Shown here in pieces: positions 54,210 to 62,722 of a stretch of DNA of 64,000 bases. The number at the start of each line of letters is the position of its first letter. Positions within the stretch are counted from its first letter, which is position 1. The notes under the pieces were generated by a model. The model had not been told where the DNA came from. It saw only the letters and a program-made list of their open reading frames with translations, and ran no database searches. Source of the DNA: Pseudoalteromonas sp. XI10 (GTDB taxonomy: Bacteria > Pseudomonadota > Gammaproteobacteria > Enterobacterales > Alteromonadaceae); contig NZ_LOPY01000047.1 of the NCBI RefSeq assembly GCF_001469895.1, positions 186,001-250,000 of the forward strand, read 5' to 3'. The position numbers and the translations under genes are program-made.

Positions 54210-56426
54210 ATGAAAAATACTCCATTATTTTACAAAAGTTTAGCCTTAGCTTGTGCCCTTAACTGTCTATCACTAAGCACCTTTGCTATTACCCCAGAAC
54301 AGGCGTTAGAAAAGCTAAACGAAGCCCAGTCACTACGTAACAGTAACCCAAACCAAGCCACTGAAATATTTGAGCAGTTAACCACCGATACGACTCTTGT
54401 CAATGAGCCTAACATCATGCAAGAGGCGCTTGAATCGCTGGCATTTATGAATGTGAGCAGTGGTGATTATGATCAAGCACTGAGCTATGCAGAGCAGCTA
54501 CTGGAGTACGGACAAAAGCAAAGTAATCAGGCTATCACAGTACGAGCGATGCTTATTCAGGGCTACGCTCAAGGCAGAAAAAGTAACTTTCTAACAGCAG
54601 AGCAGCACTACCGAGATGCATTAGCTATTGCTAAAAAGATAAAAGATTCTGTGCTGATTGCCCAGTCTTATGAGCGATTAGCAGCCATTTTACGCTGGCA
54701 AGATAAATACATAGCCGCCCTTAATGAGGCACAAAAATCTGTCGATATCTTACATGAGTTTGATGATGACAAATCGTATGCATCGGCATTACTAAACTTA
54801 GGAATAATCGAAGCCATTATTGGCGATCACAATGCGGCGCTTGCAAGTTTAACTCAATCATTTTCTTTGCATCAAAAGCTCGATGATAAAAAAGGCATTG
54901 CTGATTCGCTTTACGAAATTGGCGAAGTTTACCGCCGTATGGGCGACAGTGCTCAATCGTTAAAGCACTTTAAAATGTCTCACGTCTTGGATTTAGAAAT
55001 TGGCTCAAAAGTCGACATCGGTAATAGTGCCATGAAGGTCGGCTACGCTGCGCTAAAACAAGGCGAACTTGCTACAGCCACAGATTACGCAGAAAAGTCG
55101 ATTAGCTATTATCAGCAATCATCTTCAAACACAGGGCTATGTCGCTCCTACGATTTAATGGCGTTAATTGCTTTAAAACAAAACAACATCAGTGAAGCGC
55201 AAGCCTATATCAACCGCGCTTTGGCAATCGCTACTGACTATAATTTTCGCTCACACTTAGTGTCTTTAGGGATCACCCAAACACGTATTTATCAAGCCGT
55301 TGATGATCACGCTGAAGCAATTAAAACCGCAGAGCAGGCTTTAAAACAGGCTGACGAGCTGCAAGATGTTGAAGATCAAATTAGCTTAAATAAGTTACTC
55401 ACCGACTCTTACCTTGCTTTACAACTGTATAAACAAGCATTTGAATCGCAAAACCGCTATCAAACCCTTGAGGATAATACTGGTAAAAATCAGCACGACT
55501 TAACCGTGGCCGCGATGCAAAGTCAAGTGGCTTTTATGCGAAATCAACAAGAAATCAACCAATTGAGTGCTGATAAGCAAATTCAAGCGGCCCAACTAAG
55601 CGAAAGTGAATGGCAATTTAAAGCATGGTTATTGGGCTTAAGCTGCGTGATTTTATTGATATCTGGCTTTGGTTACCGCTCATTTAAAAAGCGTAAACTT
55701 GCTAGTGAACGAGCACAGCTACTCCAAGAAGTCGTTGATAAAAAGAACCGCTTACTAGCCGATGTGTCTCATGAAATTCGCACGCCTCTCACAGCACTGC
55801 AATTGCAAGTTGAAGCATTGCAATACAATATAGCCAAAGACGTTGATGCCTCTTACGATGCCATTAATCGAAAACTTACCGATATTAATGTACTGATCCG
55901 TGATATCCATCAGCTAGCACAAGCAGACTCAGATAGCCTATATCTGAACTTAAAACCCTATTTACTCGCTGATGTATTATCCGTTTGGCAGCAAGACTTT
56001 ACTACTTTTGTAGAAAACAAAGGCTTCGAATTTACCAGTAACATTCACCTTGCTGCAGATATCAAAGTGACATGGGATATCGATAAAATTAAGCAAGTAC
56101 TGACGAACCTTTTATCAAACAGTATTTTTTATACTGATAAACCCGGCAAAATTAAATTTGTAGCAACGGCCTCAGAGCAGAGTGTTACTTTTAGTATTGA
56201 AGATACCCCACCCGGCGTTACCGATAATCAGTTAGTTGAAATATTCGAACGTTTATACCGCGTTGATAAGTCGCGCAGCCGTCAAACAGGCGGCTCAGGC
56301 CTTGGCCTTGCAATTTGTAAAAGCCTGATTGAAACACACAAAGGCACTATCAAGGCTGAGCACAGTGAGCTTGGTGGCGTTAAGGTCCTCATTTGCTTAC
56401 CGCTTATTAGTGAACAACAGGTTTAA
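54210..56426 (+). CDS. TPR-containing sensor histidine kinase
   Basis: A 738-residue membrane kinase. Order: signal peptide (about 1-26), periplasmic TPR repeats (about 30-430; SYERLAAILRWQDKYIAALNEAQ, SLYEIGEVYRRMGDSAQSLKHF), coiled-coil, TM (about 469-490), HisKA with His521 (DVSHEIRTPLTAL) and HATPase (VLTNLLSNSIFY; EDTPPGVTDNQ; GGSGLGLAICKSL). The N-box has Ser in place of the second Asn but is otherwise normal. No response regulator gene is adjacent, so its partner is encoded elsewhere. It begins 3 bp after the solute-binding protein gene, which supports a sensor complex. A hairpin ends the operon. Confidence 0.9.
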   Translation: MKNTPLFYKSLALACALNCLSLSTFAITPEQALEKLNEAQSLRNSNPNQATEIFEQLTTDTTLVNEPNIMQEALESLAFMNVSSGDYDQALSYAEQLLEYGQKQSNQAITVRAMLIQGYAQGRKSNFLTAEQHYRDALAIAKKIKDSVLIAQSYERLAAILRWQDKYIAALNEAQKSVDILHEFDDDKSYASALLNLGIIEAIIGDHNAALASLTQSFSLHQKLDDKKGIADSLYEIGEVYRRMGDSAQSLKHFKMSHVLDLEIGSKVDIGNSAMKVGYAALKQGELATATDYAEKSISYYQQSSSNTGLCRSYDLMALIALKQNNISEAQAYINRALAIATDYNFRSHLVSLGITQTRIYQAVDDHAEAIKTAEQALKQADELQDVEDQISLNKLLTDSYLALQLYKQAFESQNRYQTLEDNTGKNQHDLTVAAMQSQVAFMRNQQEINQLSADKQIQAAQLSESEWQFKAWLLGLSCVILLISGFGYRSFKKRKLASERAQLLQEVVDKKNRLLADVSHEIRTPLTALQLQVEALQYNIAKDVDASYDAINRKLTDINVLIRDIHQLAQADSDSLYLNLKPYLLADVLSVWQQDFTTFVENKGFEFTSNIHLAADIKVTWDIDKIKQVLTNLLSNSIFYTDKPGKIKFVATASEQSVTFSIEDTPPGVTDNQLVEIFERLYRVDKSRSRQTGGSGLGLAICKSLIETHKGTIKAEHSELGGVKVLICLPLISEQQV

Positions 56427-56445
56427 TTAGCATCACGATTCCCTA

Positions 56446-56470
56446 AAATCGCCCCTAAACAGGGCGATTT
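56446..56470 (+). terminator. Terminator-like hairpin after TPR kinase
   Basis: Stem AAATCGCCC / GGGCGATTT, loop CTAAACA. No T-run beyond the stem; moderate confidence. Confidence 0.55.
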
Positions 56471-56586
56471 CACTACATTTAGCTCAATTAATGCCGACCA
56501 AGGTCGCATATTATTTAATCAAAAACCGCCCTATATTTTTTAGTACGTTGTACAAATCTCTCACTAAAAAGTATAGGAGCCTCACA

Positions 56587-58470
56587 ATGGCGGGCGAATA
56601 TCAACAACAATACCAACAGTTCCAGCGCGATCCGGGTCAGTTTTGGCTTGAGCAAAGTAAACGACTTCCTTGGTTTAAAGAGCCAAGTGCCCCTTATCAA
56701 TATGACGATAATGATTTTTACCATTGGTTTGCCGATGGTCAGTTAAACACTTGTTACCTAGCCCTCGACCAACACGTCGAAGCAGGCTATGGCGACCAAA
56801 CTGCACTGATTTACGACTCCCCTGTTACCAATACCAAACAACAATACACTTATGGCGAGTTACAAACTCAAGTTGCTAAATTTGCAGGGCTCATGCAATC
56901 CCTTGGCGTAAGCAAAGGTGACCGTGTAGTCATTTATATGCCAATGATCCCACAAGCAGTTATTGGTATGCTGGCGTGTGCGCGCCTTGGTGCCATTCAC
57001 TCCGTTGTATTTGGTGGTTTTGCACCGCACGAACTCGCGGTGCGTATTGATGATGCTAAGCCAAAGCTTGTGCTTACTGCGTCTTGCGGGGTCGAAATTA
57101 ATCATGTAATTGAATATAAGCCACTGCTTGATGAAGCACTCGAAAACGCCAAGCATGCTGTTGAACACTGTATTGTATTTCAGCGTGAACAAGCCATTGC
57201 CGAGATGCAAGATGGCAGAGACATCGATTGGCAATCAGCCTCTGATACAGCAAGTGCAGTCGATGCCGTGCCTGTTGCAGGTGACGACCCGCTTTATATT
57301 CTTTACACATCAGGCACCACAGGAACACCTAAAGGGGTGGTTCGAGAAAACGGTGGTCACGCAGTTGCCATGCATTACAGCATGGAAACCGTGTATGGCA
57401 TGAAACCCGGCGAGGTATTTTGGGCAGCTTCCGATATTGGCTGGGTGGTTGGTCACTCATACATTGTTTATGCACCGCTCATTTATCGCTGTGCCACCGT
57501 ACTTTATGAAGGAAAACCAATAAGAACCCCCGATGCCAGTGCGTTTTGGCGTGTTGTAGAAGATTATAAAGTCACCGCCTTATTCAGTGCTCCAACTGCA
57601 TTTCGCGCAATTAAAAAAGAAGACCCTACCGCCGAGGGCTTTAAACAATACGATACCTCAAGTTTAAAACGTTTATTTTTGGCCGGCGAACGCCTAGATC
57701 CGCCAACTTATGAGTGGCTGAAAGACAACACCGGCTTGCCCGTACTCGACCACTGGTGGCAAACAGAAACAGGTTGGGCAATTGCGTGTAACCCAATTGG
57801 TATTGAACAACTTGCCACTAAGCCGGGTAGCTCAACAGTGCCAACACCGGGCTTTGATGTACAAATTCTTGATATGAATGGTGAGCAGTGCGCCGCAAAC
57901 GAAAGCGGCGCTGTGGTTATAAAACTGCCTTTACCTCCTGGCTGCTTACCAACAATTTGGCAAAACAATGAACGCTTTCAAGCTGGCTACTTAAGTGAGT
58001 ACCCTGGTTATTACCTCTCTGGTGATGGCGGCTATATTGATGACGATGGGTATCTATTTATTATGGGTCGTACCGATGATGTGATTAACGTTGCAGGTCA
58101 TCGCTTATCAACCGGTGAAATGGAAGAGATTGTAGCAGCCCACCCTGCTGTTGCTGAATGCGCAGTATTTGGTGTTAACGATGCACTCAAAGGGCAATTA
58201 CCCATGGCGATGATAGTGCTCAAAGACGATTATCTTGGCGATAGCAAAGAAGTTGAGCAACAGTTAGTTCACTCGGTAAGAAATCAAATTGGCGCCATTG
58301 CCTGCTTGAAAAACATTTTGCATGTTGAGCGCTTACCAAAAACCCGCTCGGGGAAAATACTCAGAAAGAACTTACGCCAATTGGTCGATGGTGAAGAGCT
58401 GCAAATTCCATCTACCATTGATGACGCGAGTATTTTTGATGAAATCAACCAACAACTTAACAATCGCTGA
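56587..58470 (+). CDS. prpE: Propionyl-CoA synthetase PrpE
   Basis: A 627-residue acyl-CoA synthetase. The ATG at 56587 follows AGGAG (56575-56579); a longer frame to 56491 is ignored. It makes propionyl-CoA from propionate, ATP and CoA. Landmarks: LYILYTSGTTGTPKGVVR (P-loop-like AMP-binding motif), DHWWQTETGWAI, the PrpE/ACSS3-type form of the A5 motif, GRTDDVINVAGHRLSTGEMEE, and catalytic Lys590 in TRSGKILRK, a known acetylation target. Length is nearly the same as E. coli PrpE (628). The rest of the methylcitrate pathway is not in the window, so it acts as a stand-alone gene here. Acetate may be a side substrate. Confidence 0.93.
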   Translation: MAGEYQQQYQQFQRDPGQFWLEQSKRLPWFKEPSAPYQYDDNDFYHWFADGQLNTCYLALDQHVEAGYGDQTALIYDSPVTNTKQQYTYGELQTQVAKFAGLMQSLGVSKGDRVVIYMPMIPQAVIGMLACARLGAIHSVVFGGFAPHELAVRIDDAKPKLVLTASCGVEINHVIEYKPLLDEALENAKHAVEHCIVFQREQAIAEMQDGRDIDWQSASDTASAVDAVPVAGDDPLYILYTSGTTGTPKGVVRENGGHAVAMHYSMETVYGMKPGEVFWAASDIGWVVGHSYIVYAPLIYRCATVLYEGKPIRTPDASAFWRVVEDYKVTALFSAPTAFRAIKKEDPTAEGFKQYDTSSLKRLFLAGERLDPPTYEWLKDNTGLPVLDHWWQTETGWAIACNPIGIEQLATKPGSSTVPTPGFDVQILDMNGEQCAANESGAVVIKLPLPPGCLPTIWQNNERFQAGYLSEYPGYYLSGDGGYIDDDGYLFIMGRTDDVINVAGHRLSTGEMEEIVAAHPAVAECAVFGVNDALKGQLPMAMIVLKDDYLGDSKEVEQQLVHSVRNQIGAIACLKNILHVERLPKTRSGKILRKNLRQLVDGEELQIPSTIDDASIFDEINQQLNNR

Positions 58471-58498
58471 GCTGCGTTTGTAATTTTGTAATGTTACC

Positions 58499-58527
58499 AA
58501 AGGCCTTGTTTAAGGCCTTTATTCGTT
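58499..58527 (+). terminator. Intrinsic terminator after prpE
   Basis: Stem AAAGGCCTT / AAGGCCTTT, loop GTTT, then ATTCGTTTT. Confidence 0.72.
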
Positions 58528-58582
58528 TTGGCCTATGGCTTGCAACTTTACATGTAAGTTAGCAAACGAAAAGGTGGTTAAC

Positions 58583-60250
58583 ATGGCTGTTATCGCAGGT
58601 TATATCCAATTCAATGAATTAGGCAAAACAGAATTTCATTATATTAATCAACTAGCTGATGTATTTAATCGCTATAAAAAAGCAGATGTTCAGCGCTTTG
58701 ATTGCGATAATGGATCTATTTTTCACTATGACTTTGATGCTTACCAACAAGCGAGTTGGTTGCAAACTGAGTCGCAAATTGCAACGCTGATTGGTCACCC
58801 TTTACTAAGCAGCTCGCGCAGTGATGATTTAAAAACCATGGCCAATACAGCTTCGCTCAACACTTGCTTACAGCAATGTGAAGGGGTATTTAGCTTTTGC
58901 CAGTTTAATAGCCAATTAGGCAGCTTAGTGCTTGCCACCGACCCACTTGGTTTAAAGCCGTTTTATACCTTAAAAACAGCGCAAGGCTTACTGTTTTCAA
59001 CCAACTTGGGGTTATTCAAACAGCTCAGTATTGAGCTTGAAAGCGATGCCGAAGCACTTACAGAGCTTGCTGTGCTTGGTTACCCGCTATTAGATCACAC
59101 GCCTTACAAAAACATTAAATGCTCATACCCCGGCGAAATATTACGTTTTGATGCCAGTCACGGCGTGGTAAAACAACGTTACTTTGATTGGGTCGCCCTT
59201 GCCAAACAAAACTTTGAGGTGACCGACGCAATTGAAGGGGTTACTCAGGCTTTTCGCAGTGTTGTAACAAAAGCGATGCACACCGATAAAAAAGTGCTGA
59301 GCACCCTGTCTGGCGGCCTTGATTCACGGTTAATTAACTGCGAGCTATTACGCCAAGGTGTTGAGCTTAAGTCGTTTAATTTTTCGCAATCAGATAGCCA
59401 AGATCTCTACTGCGCAAAACAATATGCTTCGCAAAATGCCCTTAAACTTGAGGTTGTGCAAGTACGCGACACGCAAAAGCTCTCTGTTGAGCAGCGCCTT
59501 GGCAAATACTGGCGCAAAGCACATCACAATGAATATAAAACCGTTTCAAGACCACAAATTAGTTGGTCTGGTAATGGTGGTAGTGTTGGCTTAGGTGCCG
59601 TGTTTTATGGCGACGCTATTTATGATGCGGCAAAAGAAAACAATCTTGATAAGCTCATTCAAGCTTATCTAGATCAGCAGTACGCTTATTTGCCAAAGTC
59701 AGTGGTACATAATGCGTCACTACTACAACAAAAATTAATTGATAACCTAAAACTTAGTTTTAAACCGTTAGCCGAACTACCACTAGAAAAAGCATTCCAA
59801 TTGTTCTTACTACTCAATGATCAACACCATCATTTGAGCATTCCAAACGAGCAAGTATGCGAATTTAAAATGGAGTTCTTCCATCCGTTTTATTCGTGGA
59901 AGGTACTGCAATATCCTTTAGCGGTCCCGGTTGAATATGTTCGTAAGCACCGCTTTTATCAGCGCTGGCTTAAAACCAGTTACCCACGAGCTATGCTTGC
60001 ACCATGGCAAGCCTATCCAGGTCATATGCCTTGCCCTATCAAGGTAAACTACCAATCACAGTGGCAGTTTAACAATAGCAATCTGATGCGTTTTGGCGAG
60101 CTATTTAAGCTGTGGTACGAGATCATGCGCTTTGACCGCCATCAATTGATCAAACGCAGTCACTTTACCGCGTTATGCTTATTACAGTTAGCTCACCTAA
60201 AAAATGCGCAGCCAAATATTCGCATTGCTCAGCGGTTCTGTCAGTGGTAA
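58583..60250 (+). CDS. Asparagine-synthetase-like protein lacking catalytic Cys2
   Basis: A 555-residue protein in the asparagine synthase B superfamily. AAGGTGG precedes the ATG at 58583. The N-terminal half has the class II glutaminase fold (LQQCEGVFSFCQFN, LVLATDPLGLKPFYTL), but it begins Met-Ala-Val, so the nucleophile Cys2 is missing and glutamine cannot be used that way. The C-terminal synthetase half has the pyrophosphate loop Ser243-Gly-Gly-Leu-Asp-Ser248 and a distinct tail (KHRFYQRWLKTSYPRAMLA). Similar Cys-less members make amides, beta-lactams or lasso rings, or modify cell-surface sugars. No precursor peptide or biosynthetic cluster is adjacent, so the substrate is unknown. Confidence 0.85.
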   Translation: MAVIAGYIQFNELGKTEFHYINQLADVFNRYKKADVQRFDCDNGSIFHYDFDAYQQASWLQTESQIATLIGHPLLSSSRSDDLKTMANTASLNTCLQQCEGVFSFCQFNSQLGSLVLATDPLGLKPFYTLKTAQGLLFSTNLGLFKQLSIELESDAEALTELAVLGYPLLDHTPYKNIKCSYPGEILRFDASHGVVKQRYFDWVALAKQNFEVTDAIEGVTQAFRSVVTKAMHTDKKVLSTLSGGLDSRLINCELLRQGVELKSFNFSQSDSQDLYCAKQYASQNALKLEVVQVRDTQKLSVEQRLGKYWRKAHHNEYKTVSRPQISWSGNGGSVGLGAVFYGDAIYDAAKENNLDKLIQAYLDQQYAYLPKSVVHNASLLQQKLIDNLKLSFKPLAELPLEKAFQLFLLLNDQHHHLSIPNEQVCEFKMEFFHPFYSWKVLQYPLAVPVEYVRKHRFYQRWLKTSYPRAMLAPWQAYPGHMPCPIKVNYQSQWQFNNSNLMRFGELFKLWYEIMRFDRHQLIKRSHFTALCLLQLAHLKNAQPNIRIAQRFCQW

Positions 60251-60369
60251 TTGATACACACAATGTCCTCATTTGAGGGCATTATTATGAAATACAAATA
60301 CTACTTTCTAAAACATAATATTACAGGCTAGAATCAAGTGAGTTATTAATAATTTAAGCTGGGACTTTA

Positions 60370-60939
60370 ATGAGAAAATGGACACTTCCTCTATTGCCAT
60401 TAATCGTATTAGCAGGCTGTACCTCAGTCAGTAAAGATGAATGTTTACAAGCCAATTGGCATGGTATTGGTTATAAACATGGTGCAGATGGCACTGAATA
60501 TCGTAATGGCATAGATGCCTTATCACAATGTAGCGATTATGGCGTAAGTGCCAATATTGCTGAATATAAAGTGGGATACGATCAAGGTCTGGCTGTGTAT
60601 TGCGAGCCCGAAAATGGCTTTACCCTTGGCATGCAAGGGGCATCTTACAATGGCGTCTGTAATAGCACAGCTTTTCGTAAAGCGTGGCAAGAAGGCAACG
60701 ACAGGTATCAAGTACAGCAAAGGCTGATATACATTGATGACCGAATTGACGACATTGACCGCCGCCTAAAAGATATTCGTGCTGAGCTTAACAGCAATCA
60801 ACTTGATAATGGCCAACAAAAAGAGCTTTATAGAGAACGAAGAGATTTAGAAAACGAGCGCAAAGATTTACGCAAAGAGCGTGCTTTACTACCGCTTTTG
60901 AATAAGCTGCCGAGTGTCGAAATTTCAACCGAGTGGTGA
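60370..60939 (+). CDS. DUF2799 lipoprotein
   Basis: A 189-residue lipoprotein (lipobox LAGC, Cys17). The first ~105 residues are the DUF2799 domain: DECLQANWHGIGYKHGADG, QCSDYGVSANIAEYKVGYDQGL, YCEPENGFTLGMQGASYNGVC, with four conserved cysteines that likely pair. The second half is a highly charged coiled coil (RLIYIDDRIDDIDRRLKDIR, ERRDLENERKDLRKERALL), typical of the family and perhaps reaching the peptidoglycan. Function unknown. Its last 15 bases overlap the end of the opposing diguanylate cyclase gene. Confidence 0.85.
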   Translation: MRKWTLPLLPLIVLAGCTSVSKDECLQANWHGIGYKHGADGTEYRNGIDALSQCSDYGVSANIAEYKVGYDQGLAVYCEPENGFTLGMQGASYNGVCNSTAFRKAWQEGNDRYQVQQRLIYIDDRIDDIDRRLKDIRAELNSNQLDNGQQKELYRERRDLENERKDLRKERALLPLLNKLPSVEISTEW

Positions 60940-62607
60940 TGCTTTATGTTTAAGCTTCATCTTATACATTTGCTCGTCAGCAGTGGCGAGTAACTCTTTG
61001 GCGTTTTTACCATCTTCGGGGTAAAGCGCGATACCAAAACTAGCACTCACAGGCACTTTAGTTGCGTAGCGCTTTGCTACGCCTTCAACCGCTTTTTGGC
61101 AGCGCCCTGCAATGTCTTGGCAAACAGAAAGTTTTGCTAACGTTGGCAACACAATCACAAACTCATCGCCGCCAATACGCGCTAATATGTCTTTATCACG
61201 CAGCTGAAGTGAAAGCTGTTCACTGATTTCAAGAAGTAGATTATCGCCCTGCTCATGACCAAAGGTATCGTTCACCAGTTTAAAGTTATCAAGGTCAACA
61301 TAAATCAACGAAAACTGGTTTCCTTCGTTCGCTGCATGATGAGAAAATGAATGTAACTGAATATCTAAACCACGCCGATTTAACAGCTTTGTCAGTGGGT
61401 CTTGATTGACCAACTCATCAAGAAGTTGGCGTTTTTCTACTGCCTTTGAAATATCATCAAATGCACCAATGTAATGACTAACATTACCATGTTCGTCATA
61501 CATGGCATCTATAGTTAACAATTCAGGAAATACTTCACCGGTTTTGCGCTTGTTCCATATTTCGCCTTGCCAACGGCCAGTATTTAGTAAACGCTCCCAC
61601 ATCTTTTCAAAAAACTCTTTGGGTTGCTGCTTAGCTGAGAGTATAGATGGATTTTTACCAAGCACTTGTGCCTTACTAAAACCTGTGATTTGTTCAAAAG
61701 CAGGATTAACATCCACAATTTTAGGCTCAGGGGTGGTTATTAATATACCACGGCTTGTTGTGGTAAATACCGCTGTAAGCAGCTGTATTTTTTCGTTACT
61801 TTTAACTTCTTCGGTGACATCTTCTGAATAACCATTCCACTCAACACTGCCGTTAGCGCGGGCTTTGGGTGAGGATTTTCCTTCAACCCAAATCACCCCT
61901 TTAGTTGGGTGATTGACTCTATAAACCTCATGCCAATCGGATAATTCGACTCGCGACTTTTCAATGCTTTTTATAACGCGCTTTAAGTCATCTGGATGGA
62001 TAATATGCATGATTAAATCAGCAGACTTTTTTATATCATCTGCCGTGCAGCCATAGATATCAAAAACTTTAGAGCTTGCAAAAGGAAAGTAAGCTTGGTC
62101 ATTTTTATCAACTATATATTGATAAACAAACCCCGGTAAGTTATCAGTAAACTTTTGCAATTTGGCATGTAAAAACTCAATTTCACGCTCTTTTAGCCAC
62201 TGTTCAGTGATATCGATATGAACGCCTAGCATCCACTCAGGGTTGCCATTTTCATCCCAACTTTGCACTTGGCCTTTATCGAGCACTTTAACCCAGTGCC
62301 CTTGTTTGTGCTTCATTCGCGCTTCGCAAATATAGCGTTCAGAATCACCTTTAAAATGGGCATTTAATAGCTGTTCAGATTTTGGCAAGTCATCAGGGTG
62401 AGCAAAGCTGAGCCAAGTTTCGATTGAAACTGGCAGTAACTCTTGCAGTGAGTAACCGATAATATCGGCCCACTTATCATTGAAAATGGTTTCGCCTGTT
62501 TGTACATTCCAAAGCCAAATACCCGCATCCCCACTGTCGAGAATTAGCTGAGCAATGTCTAAACCAAGCTGCGATTTAATCGCATCATACCCTTCACTAA
62601 ATGCCAT
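60925..62607 (-). CDS. Triple-PAS GGDEF diguanylate cyclase
   Basis: A 560-residue soluble protein. Three PAS/PAC units (about 22-135, 150-265, 280-385; GVHIDITE, GYSEDVTEE and GAFDDISKA mark the PAC ends) precede a GGDEF domain (about 395-556; LVNQDPLTKLLNRRGLD). The active loop is intact (ARIGGDEFVIVLP). The RxxD inhibitory site is present (RDKD five residues before the loop), so product inhibition is expected, unlike the other cyclases in the window. No membrane segment. The PAS domains may bind flavin, haem or small ligands; none is identifiable. Confidence 0.93.
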   Translation of the reverse strand: MAFSEGYDAIKSQLGLDIAQLILDSGDAGIWLWNVQTGETIFNDKWADIIGYSLQELLPVSIETWLSFAHPDDLPKSEQLLNAHFKGDSERYICEARMKHKQGHWVKVLDKGQVQSWDENGNPEWMLGVHIDITEQWLKEREIEFLHAKLQKFTDNLPGFVYQYIVDKNDQAYFPFASSKVFDIYGCTADDIKKSADLIMHIIHPDDLKRVIKSIEKSRVELSDWHEVYRVNHPTKGVIWVEGKSSPKARANGSVEWNGYSEDVTEEVKSNEKIQLLTAVFTTTSRGILITTPEPKIVDVNPAFEQITGFSKAQVLGKNPSILSAKQQPKEFFEKMWERLLNTGRWQGEIWNKRKTGEVFPELLTIDAMYDEHGNVSHYIGAFDDISKAVEKRQLLDELVNQDPLTKLLNRRGLDIQLHSFSHHAANEGNQFSLIYVDLDNFKLVNDTFGHEQGDNLLLEISEQLSLQLRDKDILARIGGDEFVIVLPTLAKLSVCQDIAGRCQKAVEGVAKRYATKVPVSASFGIALYPEDGKNAKELLATADEQMYKMKLKHKASPLG

Positions 62608-62722
62608 AATTAGCCTTGTTAACTAGCCCACTAACAATAAAAGCAAGCCTTAATCATTATTTTAGTTAACAAAATAAAAAAACACTAAAAATCTGTGAAG
62701 AATATTGATCTAACGCAGGCTA

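Noticed and set aside
58583-60250. Lasso-peptide cyclase
   Set aside because: No precursor peptide, leader-binding protein or protease gene is adjacent; kept as a general asparagine-synthetase-like protein.
60262-60283. Terminator after the asparagine-synthetase-like gene
   Set aside because: Stem AATGTCCTC/GAGGGCATT has a wobble pair and no T-run; too weak to call.
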